In this document: positions 49,633 through 60,274 of the stretch, piece by piece | Layout of the letters: the number at the start of each line of letters is the position of its first letter | Position numbering within the stretch: position 1 is the stretch's first letter | Origin: Marinomonas sp. TW1 | GTDB lineage: Bacteria; Pseudomonadota; Gammaproteobacteria; Pseudomonadales; Marinomonadaceae | Length of the DNA: 64,000 nucleotides | Assembly: GCF_001625355.1 (NCBI RefSeq) | Contig: NZ_JSEE01000017.1 | Coordinates: 1 to 64,000, forward strand | Direction of reading: 5' to 3' | Notes under the pieces: generated by a model | The model's database searches: none | Told to the model about the DNA's origin: nothing | What the model saw: only the letters and a program-made list of their open reading frames with translations | Translations under genes and position numbers: made by a program

Positions 49633-50664
49633 TTACAGAGTGTTAGTCACCACGTTATTTCGCCCTGCTTCTTTGGCCTGATATAAACATTTATCAGCCA
49701 AAGAATACAGGCGCTGAAACGTCTCTGTGGTTTGATTCGAGGTAACCACCCCAATGCTGATGGTATAATGTATTGTATGCCCCTGAAAGACAAAAGGGGT
49801 CTCGTGAACGTATTGACAAAAAGCCTCAGACCAAGACTGACAAGTAAGGCGTGGTAGCCAGACGCAGAACTCTTCGCCGCCTAACCGATACAAACTGCGA
49901 TCTGTCTCACTAAAGGAACGCAGTCGTTCAGCAAAATCCACCAACAAGGCATCGCCAACATCGTGACCGTAGGTATCGTTTACGTCTTTGAAGTGATCCA
50001 CATCGATCAAAACAAATCCCAAGCCGCCAGCTGAGCTGAGCTTACGTTGCAATGCGGCGTTAAATTTCGTATCAATGTTTCTTCGGTTTAATAATCCAGT
50101 TAAAGGGTCTGTGGAAGCAATTTTTCTCAGCGCTTCCAGTATGCGTTTAATCACCATTTCGGCGCCGTGGCTCAAGCCCCAAATAAAAGCATAAGCAAGC
50201 ACTAAATTGATCAGAATGCCGCGCATGTAGCTTTCGTATTCGCCATCAAAACGATTAATAATGATAGCCGAAACCATCACGAGACATACGGCACTGAGGG
50301 ATACAGCAATGCGCCGTCCTAGCATCAAGTAAGACGCAACAGGAAAGATCAGCACCCATACCTGTCGCCCCGAAAACAAGGGTGAAAAGGCGATGGAGGC
50401 GATAATGCCGCTAAAAAGAAAGGCGACATAGAAAAGTACCGACCATTTAAAGAGACGCCAGTGTCTGGGCATAAACCAAACACCAATGGTAAAGGCCAAT
50501 AACACCATTTCCAATAACGCCAGTATGGTTTGACCAACGAACAAATTGAGCACGATCAGAATGGTGCTGGCCGCACCAATAACACACAAAAATCCTTTTA
50601 ATATCACTTCTCGAAAGTGGTCGTCATTGAACCAAAAATTGATCGAAGTAGGTTTTCGGTTCAT
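49633..50664 (-). CDS. Membrane diguanylate cyclase (GGDEF domain)
   Basis: A 343-residue protein. The N-terminal ~170 residues have about six membrane helices. The C-terminal GGDEF domain has ASTDPLTGLLNRRNID, FVLIDVDHFKDVND and the catalytic GGEEF (about residue 258), so it should make cyclic di-GMP. No I-site RxxD was noticed at the usual position. It follows mlaA by 15 bases and may be co-transcribed. Confidence 0.9.
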   Translation of the reverse strand: MNRKPTSINFWFNDDHFREVILKGFLCVIGAASTILIVLNLFVGQTILALLEMVLLAFTIGVWFMPRHWRLFKWSVLFYVAFLFSGIIASIAFSPLFSGRQVWVLIFPVASYLMLGRRIAVSLSAVCLVMVSAIIINRFDGEYESYMRGILINLVLAYAFIWGLSHGAEMVIKRILEALRKIASTDPLTGLLNRRNIDTKFNAALQRKLSSAGGLGFVLIDVDHFKDVNDTYGHDVGDALLVDFAERLRSFSETDRSLYRLGGEEFCVWLPRLTCQSWSEAFCQYVHETPFVFQGHTIHYTISIGVVTSNQTTETFQRLYSLADKCLYQAKEAGRNNVVTNTL

Positions 50665-50679
50665 ATCGGTCGTTCCTCA

Positions 50680-51528
50680 TTACTCCGACCAGCTACTCCC
50701 TGCATTGTCCTCTTGCCAACTAGAATCCTCGTCTCCCCAATTAGAATCGTCTTCGTCACCCCAGCTAGAATCGTCTTCGTCTCCCCAACTAGAGTCGTCC
50801 TCATTTTCCCAACTGCCATCCGCCTGTGTAGAGCGATCAGATTGCGGCTTTTGAGGAATATTGCCATCATAAATTTCATAAGTACGGTTCTGTAAATACA
50901 CATCTCGAATAAAACTGTATCGATCCCCAAAGACCATTGATTCAACATTGAGTAATCGCGCCCGGGTTTCCACTACATCCAACGCTAACAAGCCAAGTCT
51001 TTCATCAGAATTCACCGACAAATAACTGATGCCATCGTCATAGGTCATATCAAACACCCTACCCGTTCCATCTCGCACGGTGGATGGACCGAAGAAAGGT
51101 AAAACAAGATAAGGGCCCGACGACACCCCCCAATAGGCGAGGGTTTGACCAAAATCTTCATCGTATTTTTTTAACCCCATTTCACTGGCAACATCAAAAA
51201 TACCAAACCAGCCGGCCGTACTATTGATAATAAAACGCCAAGTAGACGACGCCGTCTGGTCCCATTTACCTTGTAACAGGTTATTGGAGATGTTGCCGAT
51301 TTCGCCTAAATTGGAAAAGAAGTTACTCACGCCTTTTTGCACTGGCGATGGCGTTACCGCTTTATAGCCTTTTGCTAAAGGCTTGAGCACCGCACCATCC
51401 ACGGCGTCATTAAAGGAAAACATCGCCCGGTTGAACCCTTCCCACGGGTCTTCCTCAGTCGCCGCCCAAACAGATTGAGCCAACATCATGGCTAAGCCAA
51501 ACAACAAGACATTGATACGGTTAAACAT
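50680..51528 (-). CDS. mlaA: MlaA/VacJ-family outer membrane lipid asymmetry protein
   Basis: A 282-residue protein with a signal peptide cut near SVWA. MlaA motifs: DPWEGFNRAMFSFND, VSNFFSNLGEIGNISNNLLQG and YWGVSSGPYLVLPFFGPSTVRD. MlaA removes misplaced phospholipids from the outer leaflet and is normally a lipoprotein. Here no Cys follows the signal, so it is not lipidated. The last ~45 residues are acidic DSSWGDED repeats, absent from the usual ~230-residue protein. Confidence 0.88.
   Translation of the reverse strand: MFNRINVLLFGLAMMLAQSVWAATEEDPWEGFNRAMFSFNDAVDGAVLKPLAKGYKAVTPSPVQKGVSNFFSNLGEIGNISNNLLQGKWDQTASSTWRFIINSTAGWFGIFDVASEMGLKKYDEDFGQTLAYWGVSSGPYLVLPFFGPSTVRDGTGRVFDMTYDDGISYLSVNSDERLGLLALDVVETRARLLNVESMVFGDRYSFIRDVYLQNRTYEIYDGNIPQKPQSDRSTQADGSWENEDDSSWGDEDDSSWGDEDDSNWGDEDSSWQEDNAGSSWSE
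50692..50815 (-). repeat. Tandem repeats encoding SWGDED units in mlaA
   Basis: About five imperfect 21-24 bp units encoding (D)DSSWGDED-type peptides at the mlaA C-terminus. Length variation is likely. Confidence 0.75.
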
Positions 51529-51586
51529 TATTTTTATCCCTGTAAATGGAAATCTAGACTAGGTTTCACATTCTAGCCAATTTTTA

Positions 51587-54500
51587 TTACACCAATTTTT
51601 TGACGTTTTGCCATTGTTTCGCAAGGCGTTTTGCTGAAATAGGTTCTAAGGTTCCTACCGACTGTGCAAACAAAGAAATCCGATACTCTTCTAACATCCA
51701 GCGATACTTCACCAATTCAGGATCGTATAGCGCTTTCTCATCATGAGCTTGTTTCTGCTTATGGTAGGTTTGCCACAGTCCTTCTAACTCAGACACGAAC
51801 TGGTTCTCTTTGTTCAAATGGTTTTGAAAGCGTTCCAAACGCACTTCAATGCCTTTGAAATACCTTGGCAATTGCCCCAACCAGAACAAAGGCGTGTTAC
51901 CAATAAAACCAGGATAAATAAGTTGCCTTAATTGGAACTGAATATCGCCATAGATTCGTGACCATGGCAAAGGAATACTGCCCTTCATGCGTTTCGCGAC
52001 ACCTTGATAAGAGGACAACACACGATGCAACTGTGTGGCCATCTCATTTGCCATTGAAATCAAGTTGCTCTTATTCGTCGTAACACAGTGTTCAAAATCG
52101 TGTTTTGTGCGAGGTAAAGAACGACCATCTAAAAAGACTTTGTCTAAAATGGCGCTGAGCAAATCGTCCAATAGGGCTTCTTTCGGTCCCAAAGGCGAGA
52201 AGATCAACATGGACTCTCTTAGATGCGGTAAGTTCTTTTTCAGGTAGCGCACGTCTTTACTCAACGTCAATTTAAGTAAGGTAATCACCCCTTTTCGGTG
52301 TGCTTCAGTGGCCGTACTTTGGTCATCAAACATTTTCAATGAAACGGTTTCACCTTGAGAGACTAGCGCCGGAAACGCCGTGACGTTAATCCCGGCTTGC
52401 TTAATCTCTTGGCGCTCAGGAATACCTTGCTCCGGCCATTCAGTCAGATCATCCGCTTCATGTGCTTTGGTACCAAACTTAGCAAAACTTTCTTCCACCA
52501 GGTCACTGAATTGACTCTGTAATTCGGCCAAGTCTTTACCGCTGCCTAGCACTTTGCCACGCTCATCCACCACTTCTAATCGCAATGTTAGATGAGACTC
52601 CAGCTTTTCCGCATTCCACTCATTCAATGGAATATCAATCAAGGTTTCACGCTTAATCTGCAAGCTTAATTGCTCAAGTAAATCGCCTTTCTCTTTCGAT
52701 AAATTAGGGTAAATGCGGTCAACAAACTGCGGAATCGGCACAAAGCGACGACGTAACGCTTTTGGCAGCGCACGAATGAGCGCCTCACAACGTTCTTTAA
52801 TGTAGCCAGGCACAGCCCAACCTAAATCTTCAATGCTTAGCTGGCGCAATAACCCCACCGGCACTTTCAAGGTGGCACCATCGGTTGCTTTACCCGGTTC
52901 AAACTTATAATCGATGGGTAGCGCCACACCGTTCAAGCCAAATGTGTCAGGGAAAGCGACCTCGTCCATTACCACTTCTTGATTGATTAGATCTTCTTTC
53001 GTCATCATTAAGACATCAGGATGTGTTTTAACAAAGTGTTCTAAGCTTTTCAGATTGCGAACCGTGTCGGGTAAACGCTGGTCATAGAAGTTAAATACCG
53101 CTTCGTCGTCCACTAAGATATCGCGCTTACGTAATTTTGCCTCTTGTGTTTCTAGGTCATCAATCAGGGCTTTATTGTGTCGATAAAAAGCCTGTTTGGA
53201 GCGCAACTCACGTTCCACCAACCCAGTGCGAATGAAAATTTCACGGGCTTCTTCAGGATTGACATGACCATAATCCATGCGTCGTTTTGGTACGATGATC
53301 AAACCATACAAGGACACCTGCTCATTGGCCATGACTCGCCCTTGATTGGCCTCAAAATGAGGGTCAAGGTACTGACGCTTCACAAACGGCGCGGCGTATT
53401 CTTCAATCCAACCAGGGTCAATACGCGCCACCACACGAGCATACAGCTTACTGGTTTCCACCAACTCTGCTGCCATGACCCATTGCGGTGGTTTTTTAAA
53501 TAACATAGAGCCAGGAAAGATGGACAACTTACGCGAACGACAACCGAGCATTTCTTTGCTGTCGTCCATTTTATTCGCTACCTGAGTAAACAGACCCGCG
53601 AGTAAGGAGCGATGGATGGCTTCATAATTGCGAGCGTCACTGGCTCGGTCTTTAAACCCTAATTGTTTACAGGCGATCATGATTTGACGATGAATGTCTC
53701 GCCATTCTCGCATGCGCATGAAGTTCAAAAACTGTTTTCGGCAGAACTGGCGTAGTTGATTTTGCGATAAAACCTGACGTTGACCTTCATAACGCTCCCA
53801 TAGATTCAGAAAGACGGCGAAATCCGAGTCTTCATCTTTGTCTTGCGCATGGGCTTGATCGGATTGTGTCTTCTTATCTTGCGGTCGCTCCCGCGGATCG
53901 GCAATGGACAAGGCACTGACGATGATCGCCACATCCGCTAACACTCCGTGTCGTTCGGCGGCGATTAGGATTCGCCCCAGTTTGGGATCAATGGGTAACT
54001 TGGCCAGCTGTCGACCGATGGGCGTTAAGCGATCTTTTTTCAGTGCCCCCAGTTCGGTTAACGCTCGGTAGCCGTCGTTTATCATGCGCTTTTCAGGCAT
54101 TTCAACAAATGGGAATTTTTCAACCGCGCCGAGTTTTAAGTTCGCCATTTGCAAAATAACCGAGGCCAAATTGGTACGGAAAATTTCTGGGTCAGTAAAT
54201 TCCGCACGACTGGCAAAATCGGCTTCGTCGTATAAGCGGATACAAATACCATCCGCAACTCGACCACAACGACCTGCCCTTTGATTGGCGCTGGCTTGAC
54301 TAATCTTTTCGATGGGTAACTGCTGCACTTTAGAACGCACACTGTAACGACTGATGCGCGCCAAACCTGGGTCAATCACATAACGAATGCCTGGCACGGT
54401 CAAAGACGTTTCCGCCACGTTAGTCGACAACACAATGCGTCGCCCTGAGTGAGGCTTAAAAATACGCTGTTGTTCACTGGCCGTTAAGCGAGCATATAAA

Positions 54501-55468
54501 GGCAATACTTCGGTCGATCTCAGTTCCGCGCGTCGAAGAATGTCCGCAGTTTCTCGTATTTCCCGCTCACCAGGTAAGAAGACAAGAATGTCCCCTGCTC
54601 CGCGATAACCCGACGCTTTCTCTTCTGCGATCAGTAATTCCACCGCATCCAACACGCCTTGTTCCATACTTTGGTCTTCGTCTAAATCAGAATCCGCCTT
54701 GCTTAGTAACGGCTGATAACGAATTTCCACTGGGTAGGTTCGTCCCGACACTTCAATCACGGGAGCCTTATCAAAATGCTGTGAGAAACGCGCCACATCG
54801 ATGGTCGCCGACGTCACAATCACTTTCAGATCCGGGCGCGCTGCCAACACCTGTTTGAGATAACCTAACAAGAAGTCGATGTTCAAACTGCGTTCGTGCG
54901 CTTCATCTATGATGATGGTGTCGTATTTATACAGGCGTTTGTCTTGCTGGATTTCAGCCAACAAGATACCGTCGGTCATCAGTTTGATTAAGGTATTATC
55001 AGAACTTTCGTCGCTGAACCGAACCTGAAAACCAACCTGTTCACCCAATTCAACATTCAATTCATCGGAAATACGCTCAGCCACACTGCGAGCGGCAATT
55101 CGTCTTGGTTGAGTATGGCCAATGAGTCCAGCTTGCCCACGACCGGCTTGCAAACACATTTTCGGCAATTGGGTGGTTTTACCTGAGCCCGTTTCACCGG
55201 CGATGATCACTACTTGGTGGTCTTGAATGGCTTTGATTATTTCGTCAGCGCGAGCCGCAACAGGCAAACTTTCATCGTAAGTCACGGTCGGCATCACCGC
55301 TAAACGAGCCTGATAACGGGCTCTTGAGGTGTCGACTAAGTCCGTCAGTTCATTAGACAACTTATCGAATGGCTGACCGTCTTTTTGACGCTTTTGAATT
55401 TGCTCTTGTTTACGGCTAATACGATGACGATCTCGCGTCATCACAAGATGATTTTGCATGGTTTCCAA
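51587..55468 (-). CDS. hrpA: ATP-dependent RNA helicase HrpA
   Basis: A 1293-residue DEAH-box helicase, similar in length to the E. coli protein (1300). Motifs: GETGSGKTTQLPK (I), DEAH (II), VTSATID (III), QRAGRCGR (VI). The long C-terminal region (DUF3418) follows. HrpA resolves stalled or collided ribosomes on mRNA. It stands alone, with dyad-rich DNA on its upstream side. Confidence 0.95.
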   Translation of the reverse strand: METMQNHLVMTRDRHRISRKQEQIQKRQKDGQPFDKLSNELTDLVDTSRARYQARLAVMPTVTYDESLPVAARADEIIKAIQDHQVVIIAGETGSGKTTQLPKMCLQAGRGQAGLIGHTQPRRIAARSVAERISDELNVELGEQVGFQVRFSDESSDNTLIKLMTDGILLAEIQQDKRLYKYDTIIIDEAHERSLNIDFLLGYLKQVLAARPDLKVIVTSATIDVARFSQHFDKAPVIEVSGRTYPVEIRYQPLLSKADSDLDEDQSMEQGVLDAVELLIAEEKASGYRGAGDILVFLPGEREIRETADILRRAELRSTEVLPLYARLTASEQQRIFKPHSGRRIVLSTNVAETSLTVPGIRYVIDPGLARISRYSVRSKVQQLPIEKISQASANQRAGRCGRVADGICIRLYDEADFASRAEFTDPEIFRTNLASVILQMANLKLGAVEKFPFVEMPEKRMINDGYRALTELGALKKDRLTPIGRQLAKLPIDPKLGRILIAAERHGVLADVAIIVSALSIADPRERPQDKKTQSDQAHAQDKDEDSDFAVFLNLWERYEGQRQVLSQNQLRQFCRKQFLNFMRMREWRDIHRQIMIACKQLGFKDRASDARNYEAIHRSLLAGLFTQVANKMDDSKEMLGCRSRKLSIFPGSMLFKKPPQWVMAAELVETSKLYARVVARIDPGWIEEYAAPFVKRQYLDPHFEANQGRVMANEQVSLYGLIIVPKRRMDYGHVNPEEAREIFIRTGLVERELRSKQAFYRHNKALIDDLETQEAKLRKRDILVDDEAVFNFYDQRLPDTVRNLKSLEHFVKTHPDVLMMTKEDLINQEVVMDEVAFPDTFGLNGVALPIDYKFEPGKATDGATLKVPVGLLRQLSIEDLGWAVPGYIKERCEALIRALPKALRRRFVPIPQFVDRIYPNLSKEKGDLLEQLSLQIKRETLIDIPLNEWNAEKLESHLTLRLEVVDERGKVLGSGKDLAELQSQFSDLVEESFAKFGTKAHEADDLTEWPEQGIPERQEIKQAGINVTAFPALVSQGETVSLKMFDDQSTATEAHRKGVITLLKLTLSKDVRYLKKNLPHLRESMLIFSPLGPKEALLDDLLSAILDKVFLDGRSLPRTKHDFEHCVTTNKSNLISMANEMATQLHRVLSSYQGVAKRMKGSIPLPWSRIYGDIQFQLRQLIYPGFIGNTPLFWLGQLPRYFKGIEVRLERFQNHLNKENQFVSELEGLWQTYHKQKQAHDEKALYDPELVKYRWMLEEYRISLFAQSVGTLEPISAKRLAKQWQNVKKLV

Positions 55469-55627
55469 AGATGTATCCTAATTGATTAGGGTGTTGGGGG
55501 CGCTGAATAAATGAGGAGGCGCACCGTATTCTATCGATATAGTTGGAAATTCTAACATTAATCCCAATGAAGAGGTTATAGTGAAGCAAATCTACTCGAT
55601 TCATAAAGACGAAATAAGGATAATGCT

Positions 55628-56593
55628 ATGTCTCATCAAGTATTTGAAGATAACTCGCTTACCATCGGCAATACACCGCTTGTACGTTTAAATCGCATTG
55701 GTAACGGCAACATTTTCGCGAAACTCGAATCCCGTAACCCTGCTTTTTCGGTAAAATGCCGCATTGGCGCGAACATGGTATGGGACGCGGAAAAAAAAGG
55801 ACTACTGACTGAAGGCAAGTCCATCGTTGAACCGTCTAGTGGTAACACGGGCATCGCATTGTGTTTTGTCGCGGCTTCTCGTGGCTACCCCATCACCATT
55901 ACAATGCCAGCCAGTATGAGCCTAGAACGCCGTCAAGTTATGAAAGCATTGGGAGCGAACATTGTCTTAACCGAACCAGCCAAAGGCATGAAAGGCGCGA
56001 TAGAGAAAGCGCAAGAAATTGCCCAAGACGACAATTTCGTGCTGTTACAACAATTCGACAACCCAGCCAACCCAGAAATTCATGAGCAAACCACTGGTCC
56101 AGAAATCTGGCAAGACACCAACGGCGACATTGATGTGTTCGTGGCAGGGGTTGGTACCGGTGGCACCATCACGGGTGTGAGTCGCTACATCAAAAACACG
56201 CAAGGTAAAGCCATTACCAGTGTGGCGGTTGAACCCACCAGCTCGCCAGTGATTACTCAAACCTTAAACGGTGAAACACCTACGCCAGCACCTCACAAAA
56301 TCCAAGGCATCGGAGCGGGTTTTGTGCCTAAAAACTTAGATTTGTCGATGGTCGATTTGGTTGAACAAGTAGACAACGACGATGCCATTGCCATGGCGAA
56401 ACGTCTCATGCGTGAGGAAGGCATTTTATGTGGTATCTCATGTGGTGCCGCGGTCGTGGCCGCCGAGCGTTTAAGCCAGCAAGCAGCTTACAAAGACAAA
56501 AAAATCGTTGTTGTATTGCCTGACTCGGGTGAACGTTATCTATCAACCGCCTTGTTTGAAGGTGAATTCAGCGACAACGAATTAGTACAATAA
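55628..56593 (+). CDS. cysK: Cysteine synthase A
   Basis: A 321-residue PLP enzyme joining O-acetylserine and sulfide to cysteine. Lys43 in [14 protein letters not shown] binds [26 protein letters not shown] and [10 protein letters not shown] are typical. The CysK type is indicated by [23 protein letters not shown] precedes ATG and a strong terminator follows. Confidence 0.93.
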   Translation: MSHQVFEDNSLTIGNTPLVRLNRIGNGNIFAKLESRNPAFSVKCRIGANMVWDAEKKGLLTEGKSIVEPSSGNTGIALCFVAASRGYPITITMPASMSLERRQVMKALGANIVLTEPAKGMKGAIEKAQEIAQDDNFVLLQQFDNPANPEIHEQTTGPEIWQDTNGDIDVFVAGVGTGGTITGVSRYIKNTQGKAITSVAVEPTSSPVITQTLNGETPTPAPHKIQGIGAGFVPKNLDLSMVDLVEQVDNDDAIAMAKRLMREEGILCGISCGAAVVAAERLSQQAAYKDKKIVVVLPDSGERYLSTALFEGEFSDNELVQ

Positions 56594-56633
56594 GCATGTT
56601 CTTTATGCTTATTAGATGATTGTCAGGTCGAAC

Positions 56634-56673
56634 AAAAATCCCCGCTTAGGCTTAGCTTAAGCGGGGATTTTTT
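56634..56673. terminator. Bidirectional terminator after cysK
   Basis: ATCCCCGCTTA and TAAGCGGGGAT stem around 9 bases, with A and T tracts on the sides, between convergent genes. Confidence 0.88.
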
Positions 56674-56720
56674 ATTTTCTCAGACACATCTCAGAAGATG
56701 CTCTGAGCTAGACACTGGGG

Positions 56721-56966
56721 TTAGTGTTTGCGTGGTCCATAGCGAACAATGTCTTTACCATTTTCAAACACGTCACTAGACACCCAACGCCCTAATAAAA
56801 GCTGCTGATTATCATCCAGAACGGCCACAAAAGGACGGCCATTACTGTTGTTGGTCGCCAGCGCCAACCCAGCGACATTGTTTAGCCCCATCCCGCCAGA
56901 TTCAACGGCCAATACAAAGGCTTCCAGCTCTTCTAAAGTACTGATTACTTCATTGTCATTCATCAT
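56721..56966 (-). CDS. Small hypothetical protein
   Basis: About 81 residues from ATG at 56966 (MMNDNEVISTLEELEAF); the longer frame starts with TTG. It looks acidic and soluble (VAGLALATNNSNGRPFVAVLDDNQQ, WVSSDVFENG). No family recognised. Confidence 0.6.
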   Translation of the reverse strand: MMNDNEVISTLEELEAFVLAVESGGMGLNNVAGLALATNNSNGRPFVAVLDDNQQLLLGRWVSSDVFENGKDIVRYGPRKH

Positions 56967-57068
56967 TTTGTTTACTCTGTTACTGTTCAAATGCCGCAAG
57001 GATACCAGTTATTGGCACTCAAATAAAAAGTGGCTGACGATGACGACAGCCAACTGAGTTTGACGGTT

Positions 57069-57878
57069 TCAGGGGGAAGATACTTGGGCGGCCAACGCTG
57101 GACTTTTTATCTGACAGACAACCTCACCACCCTCAAACACGCATAGCTCTCCCTCTTGCATTTGCTGCCAAGTTTCGTCCTGCGTTAACGGCTGAGTTGC
57201 AATCACCGTCACCACGTCTTTATCCGTGGTCACTTCTTGAAAATCCACAATCACATCTTCATCGGACAAACTGGCTTTTTTAAAGGGAGCCCGACGTGTA
57301 ATCCAATGCAGCTTGGTAGTGCAGAAGCAATAGAGTCGTTTGCCATCCGATAACATCATATTAAAGACGCCACGCTCTTTTAACTGCCGCGCCAATTCAG
57401 ATAAGACTTGTGACAAGTTTTCGAGGTCTGGCTCAATATTATCAAAGCGGGACTGCAGCTGCTCAATAATCCAACAAAATGCCCGTTCAGAATCCGTATT
57501 GCCCAAAGGGTGTGTTTTATCAATCGCTAAATCCTCTGCAGACTCCAATTGACCATTGTGAGCATATGACCAAGTCTTACCCCACAATAAACGACTAAAC
57601 GGATGGGTATTGAGCAAACATACCGCGCCGACATTTGCCTGACGAATATGACTAATCACTATGTCACATTTCAGTGACGTATGACTCATCACCTCTGCCA
57701 TGTCTGAATCTGCACTCGGTCTAGGATCATGAATAGCCCACACATCACCATCTCGATACATGGCCATTCCCCAGCCATCTTTATGGGGCCCAGTGCGACC
57801 ACCGCGGGCTCTTAGCCCAGAAAAACTAAAACAAATATCCGTTGGCACATTGGCACTCATGCCTAACAATTCACACAT
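57069..57878 (-). CDS. Class II glutamine amidotransferase (YafJ-like)
   Basis: A 269-residue protein starting MCELLGMSA: the Cys after Met is the Ntn nucleophile. Motifs: GRTGPHKDGWGMA, HIRQAN, NTHPF, YAHNGQL and GNTDSERAFCW. It should release ammonia from glutamine; the acceptor for this family is not settled. 17 bases after the VWA protein gene start region, so possibly co-transcribed. Confidence 0.9.
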   Translation of the reverse strand: MCELLGMSANVPTDICFSFSGLRARGGRTGPHKDGWGMAMYRDGDVWAIHDPRPSADSDMAEVMSHTSLKCDIVISHIRQANVGAVCLLNTHPFSRLLWGKTWSYAHNGQLESAEDLAIDKTHPLGNTDSERAFCWIIEQLQSRFDNIEPDLENLSQVLSELARQLKERGVFNMMLSDGKRLYCFCTTKLHWITRRAPFKKASLSDEDVIVDFQEVTTDKDVVTVIATQPLTQDETWQQMQEGELCVFEGGEVVCQIKSPALAAQVSSP

Positions 57879-57895
57879 GCTCGCTTATTTCACTC

Positions 57896-59743
57896 TTATT
57901 TGGACGCATTCTTACGAATACGTCGATACAACAACACACCCGCCACAATCACCGCCAACCCAGCCACATTTAATGCCGCGTACATAATCCAATCAGTCGG
58001 CGTCATGGCGTCTACTTCATCCATCTCGTCTTTTGTTTCCGTGATGGGTAACTCTGTCGGTTCCGTATCAACCGATTCTTCTACAGGCTCTCCATTTTCT
58101 TCCACTATAGAAATAGCCGGTGCCACCACAACAGGAATGACTTCTCGATTAGTGGAATTGGAAGGCGAAAGTAATAAACTCTTCGCGGCTTGTTCACCGA
58201 CACCAACCGTCGCTCCGGCCTCACCTTGGCGATCAAAGTGCCATTCCGGTGTTTGATATTCAAATCGTAAACCCGCTTGAGTCACGCCAGACAGTTTGGC
58301 ACGTACTATCACATGATCATCAGGCGACACAGGCATGACTTTTTCCCAATACCCCTGTCCGATAAGCGGCATCTCTTCAGTGCGTTTGCCACCTTTTTTA
58401 TCCGTAAACTCCAACATAACATTAGAACGCAATAGGTTGAGTTTTAGGTTCACCGGCGTGGCCGTAAAGGCCACCAGATTTTCGCTCGGCGTCGACCCTT
58501 TAAATTCAATCGCTGGGTGCACGGTGAAGAATTGGCTCAGCTGACGCTTAAAGGTCTGACCATCCACTTCACTAACCAGTTCATAATTGCCCGCTAGACC
58601 AATCCCCGCCAAGCGAATTTTAAATTGATTGTTCGCTTTGGGCACATCATAAGACAAGACTTCTTCTTTTTGCTCTCCGCTCAAACGATATAAGGTCTGC
58701 TTAACACTCACTAACCCCAATAACTGCGGATCCTGCATTAACAAACCGTCTAAAAAGAGACCAACTGAAGAATATATCTCTTCGTTGGTAAAAATGACCG
58801 GCGAAATTTTCGTTGCTCGCGCACTCAAATCAGTAATAACGCGAACACTACTACGCGACAAATCGACATTTTTAACCTGCCAAGTACCAGGCAAAGGATC
58901 CTGCACACTGATTAAGGTGTAATGATCGGCCGCCGACACAGAGACATTAAAGCCCCCTTTAATTGGTAATAACGAGTCATCAGGTAAGATCACTTCTGGC
59001 AACTCGCCTTTTTCATGAAATACCACAAGGGTTAATTCATCAATGGCGTCATCCACCACAAATTGATTACCATCCAAAGGCAATTCGTCTGAAGGAGAGG
59101 CTTGCGAAAAAATGCGGTCGAATGTGTCTAACAAATCCACTGGCACGGCGACTTCTGTGTGAGTCGCATTAGTGCGCAGCGACAAGCTTTCTAATAAGGC
59201 CTTGTCGGTATAACCTGTCATGGAGATGGTATGCAAATGAATGTCTAACAGCTCGAGTTGCTGCGACAATTCATTGAGAATGCGATCACGAGAAGCCTTA
59301 TTCACCGCCTCATCTAAACTGATGTCCACCATGCCATCGGTCACCAGAATCCAATGACGATCAAAGCCCGGCGCTAAACCACCCACATCCGGGGTATCGA
59401 GCAAGAGTTTTATAATGGCTTCAAGGTCGGTTTTAACGTCTTGTGTTAGGTAGCTGTTAACATAACTGGCCACTCTGGCCTTAGTTTGAATATTAACAGG
59501 GGCTTCTGGTACCAGTACTCGTGGCGTTTCACCAAATAACCAAATGCCTAAGGTGGCTTTTTCATCTGGTGCGAGATTGGAAATAAGGCGCAATGCCTCG
59601 GAGGTGAGTTTATCAGGGTCACTGATCAGCATACTGCCAGACGCATCGACAATGACTCGAAATTGCGCGTCAGCTTTCGCAAGAGGCCCCCAAACAGTTA
59701 ATGAGGCCAATAACAACATTGTACTTAACTTCAACCACTTCAC
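57896..59743 (-). CDS. VWA-domain membrane protein (TIGR03503-like)
   Basis: A 615-residue protein. A signal peptide (about 1-24) is followed by a von Willebrand A domain with MIDAS DASGS (IVDASGSMLISDP) and a Thr/Asp later. A long beta-rich region follows, then an acidic Pro/Glu/Thr linker and one C-terminal membrane helix (about 588-606) with a basic tail. It is anchored in the inner membrane facing the periplasm. The resemblance to TIGR03503 is from memory; function unknown. Confidence 0.78.
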   Translation of the reverse strand: MKWLKLSTMLLLASLTVWGPLAKADAQFRVIVDASGSMLISDPDKLTSEALRLISNLAPDEKATLGIWLFGETPRVLVPEAPVNIQTKARVASYVNSYLTQDVKTDLEAIIKLLLDTPDVGGLAPGFDRHWILVTDGMVDISLDEAVNKASRDRILNELSQQLELLDIHLHTISMTGYTDKALLESLSLRTNATHTEVAVPVDLLDTFDRIFSQASPSDELPLDGNQFVVDDAIDELTLVVFHEKGELPEVILPDDSLLPIKGGFNVSVSAADHYTLISVQDPLPGTWQVKNVDLSRSSVRVITDLSARATKISPVIFTNEEIYSSVGLFLDGLLMQDPQLLGLVSVKQTLYRLSGEQKEEVLSYDVPKANNQFKIRLAGIGLAGNYELVSEVDGQTFKRQLSQFFTVHPAIEFKGSTPSENLVAFTATPVNLKLNLLRSNVMLEFTDKKGGKRTEEMPLIGQGYWEKVMPVSPDDHVIVRAKLSGVTQAGLRFEYQTPEWHFDRQGEAGATVGVGEQAAKSLLLSPSNSTNREVIPVVVAPAISIVEENGEPVEESVDTEPTELPITETKDEMDEVDAMTPTDWIMYAALNVAGLAVIVAGVLLYRRIRKNASK

Positions 59744-59792
59744 GTCTGCGAACTCCTTGAATGACTCTGCTGCTATTGACCAACCAATCGGA

Positions 59793-60272
59793 TTAACTTA
59801 TTTCATAAGGTTCGGGCATGCCATGTACCCATTTAATAATATGGGTATCCCAGTCCTCTTCTTTTACCGATTGCTCATTCACAGCATAGTGCTGGACGGT
59901 TAGCCCCTGACGGAGCATTTCTTTATGACTACCAACCACCAAAGGATGCCAGCTTGGCAAGTCTTTGGTTTCGTTTAACACTCGATAACTACAGGTGTCA
60001 GGTAACCAATGAAACTCATCGATCTGATCTGGTGTCAGCGTAATACAGCTGGCCACTTTAGTCTGTCTTGTTTCGTAAACATTACACTGACAACTCGTTA
60101 AATTGAGTTGCTGACAAGATAAATTGGTGTAATACACCTCTTCCGTGTCTTCATCTTGCAACTTTTGCAGGCAACATTTGCCACAACCATCACAAATGGA
60201 TTCCCATTGATCCGATGACATTTGCTCCAATGGCACCGTTTTCCAAAAAGGTTCGTAACGCTTTGCGATCAT
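59793..60272 (-). CDS. ycgN: YcgN-family cysteine cluster protein
   Basis: A 159-residue protein of the UPF0260/YcgN group, with Cys clusters CDGCGKCC, then SCQQLNLTSCQCNVY and SCITLTPDQIDEFHWLPDTC. It probably binds metal or an Fe-S cluster. It lies 2 bases after ycgL, the usual pairing in gammaproteobacteria. Confidence 0.88.
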   Translation of the reverse strand: MIAKRYEPFWKTVPLEQMSSDQWESICDGCGKCCLQKLQDEDTEEVYYTNLSCQQLNLTSCQCNVYETRQTKVASCITLTPDQIDEFHWLPDTCSYRVLNETKDLPSWHPLVVGSHKEMLRQGLTVQHYAVNEQSVKEEDWDTHIIKWVHGMPEPYEIS

Positions 60273-60274
60273 GG

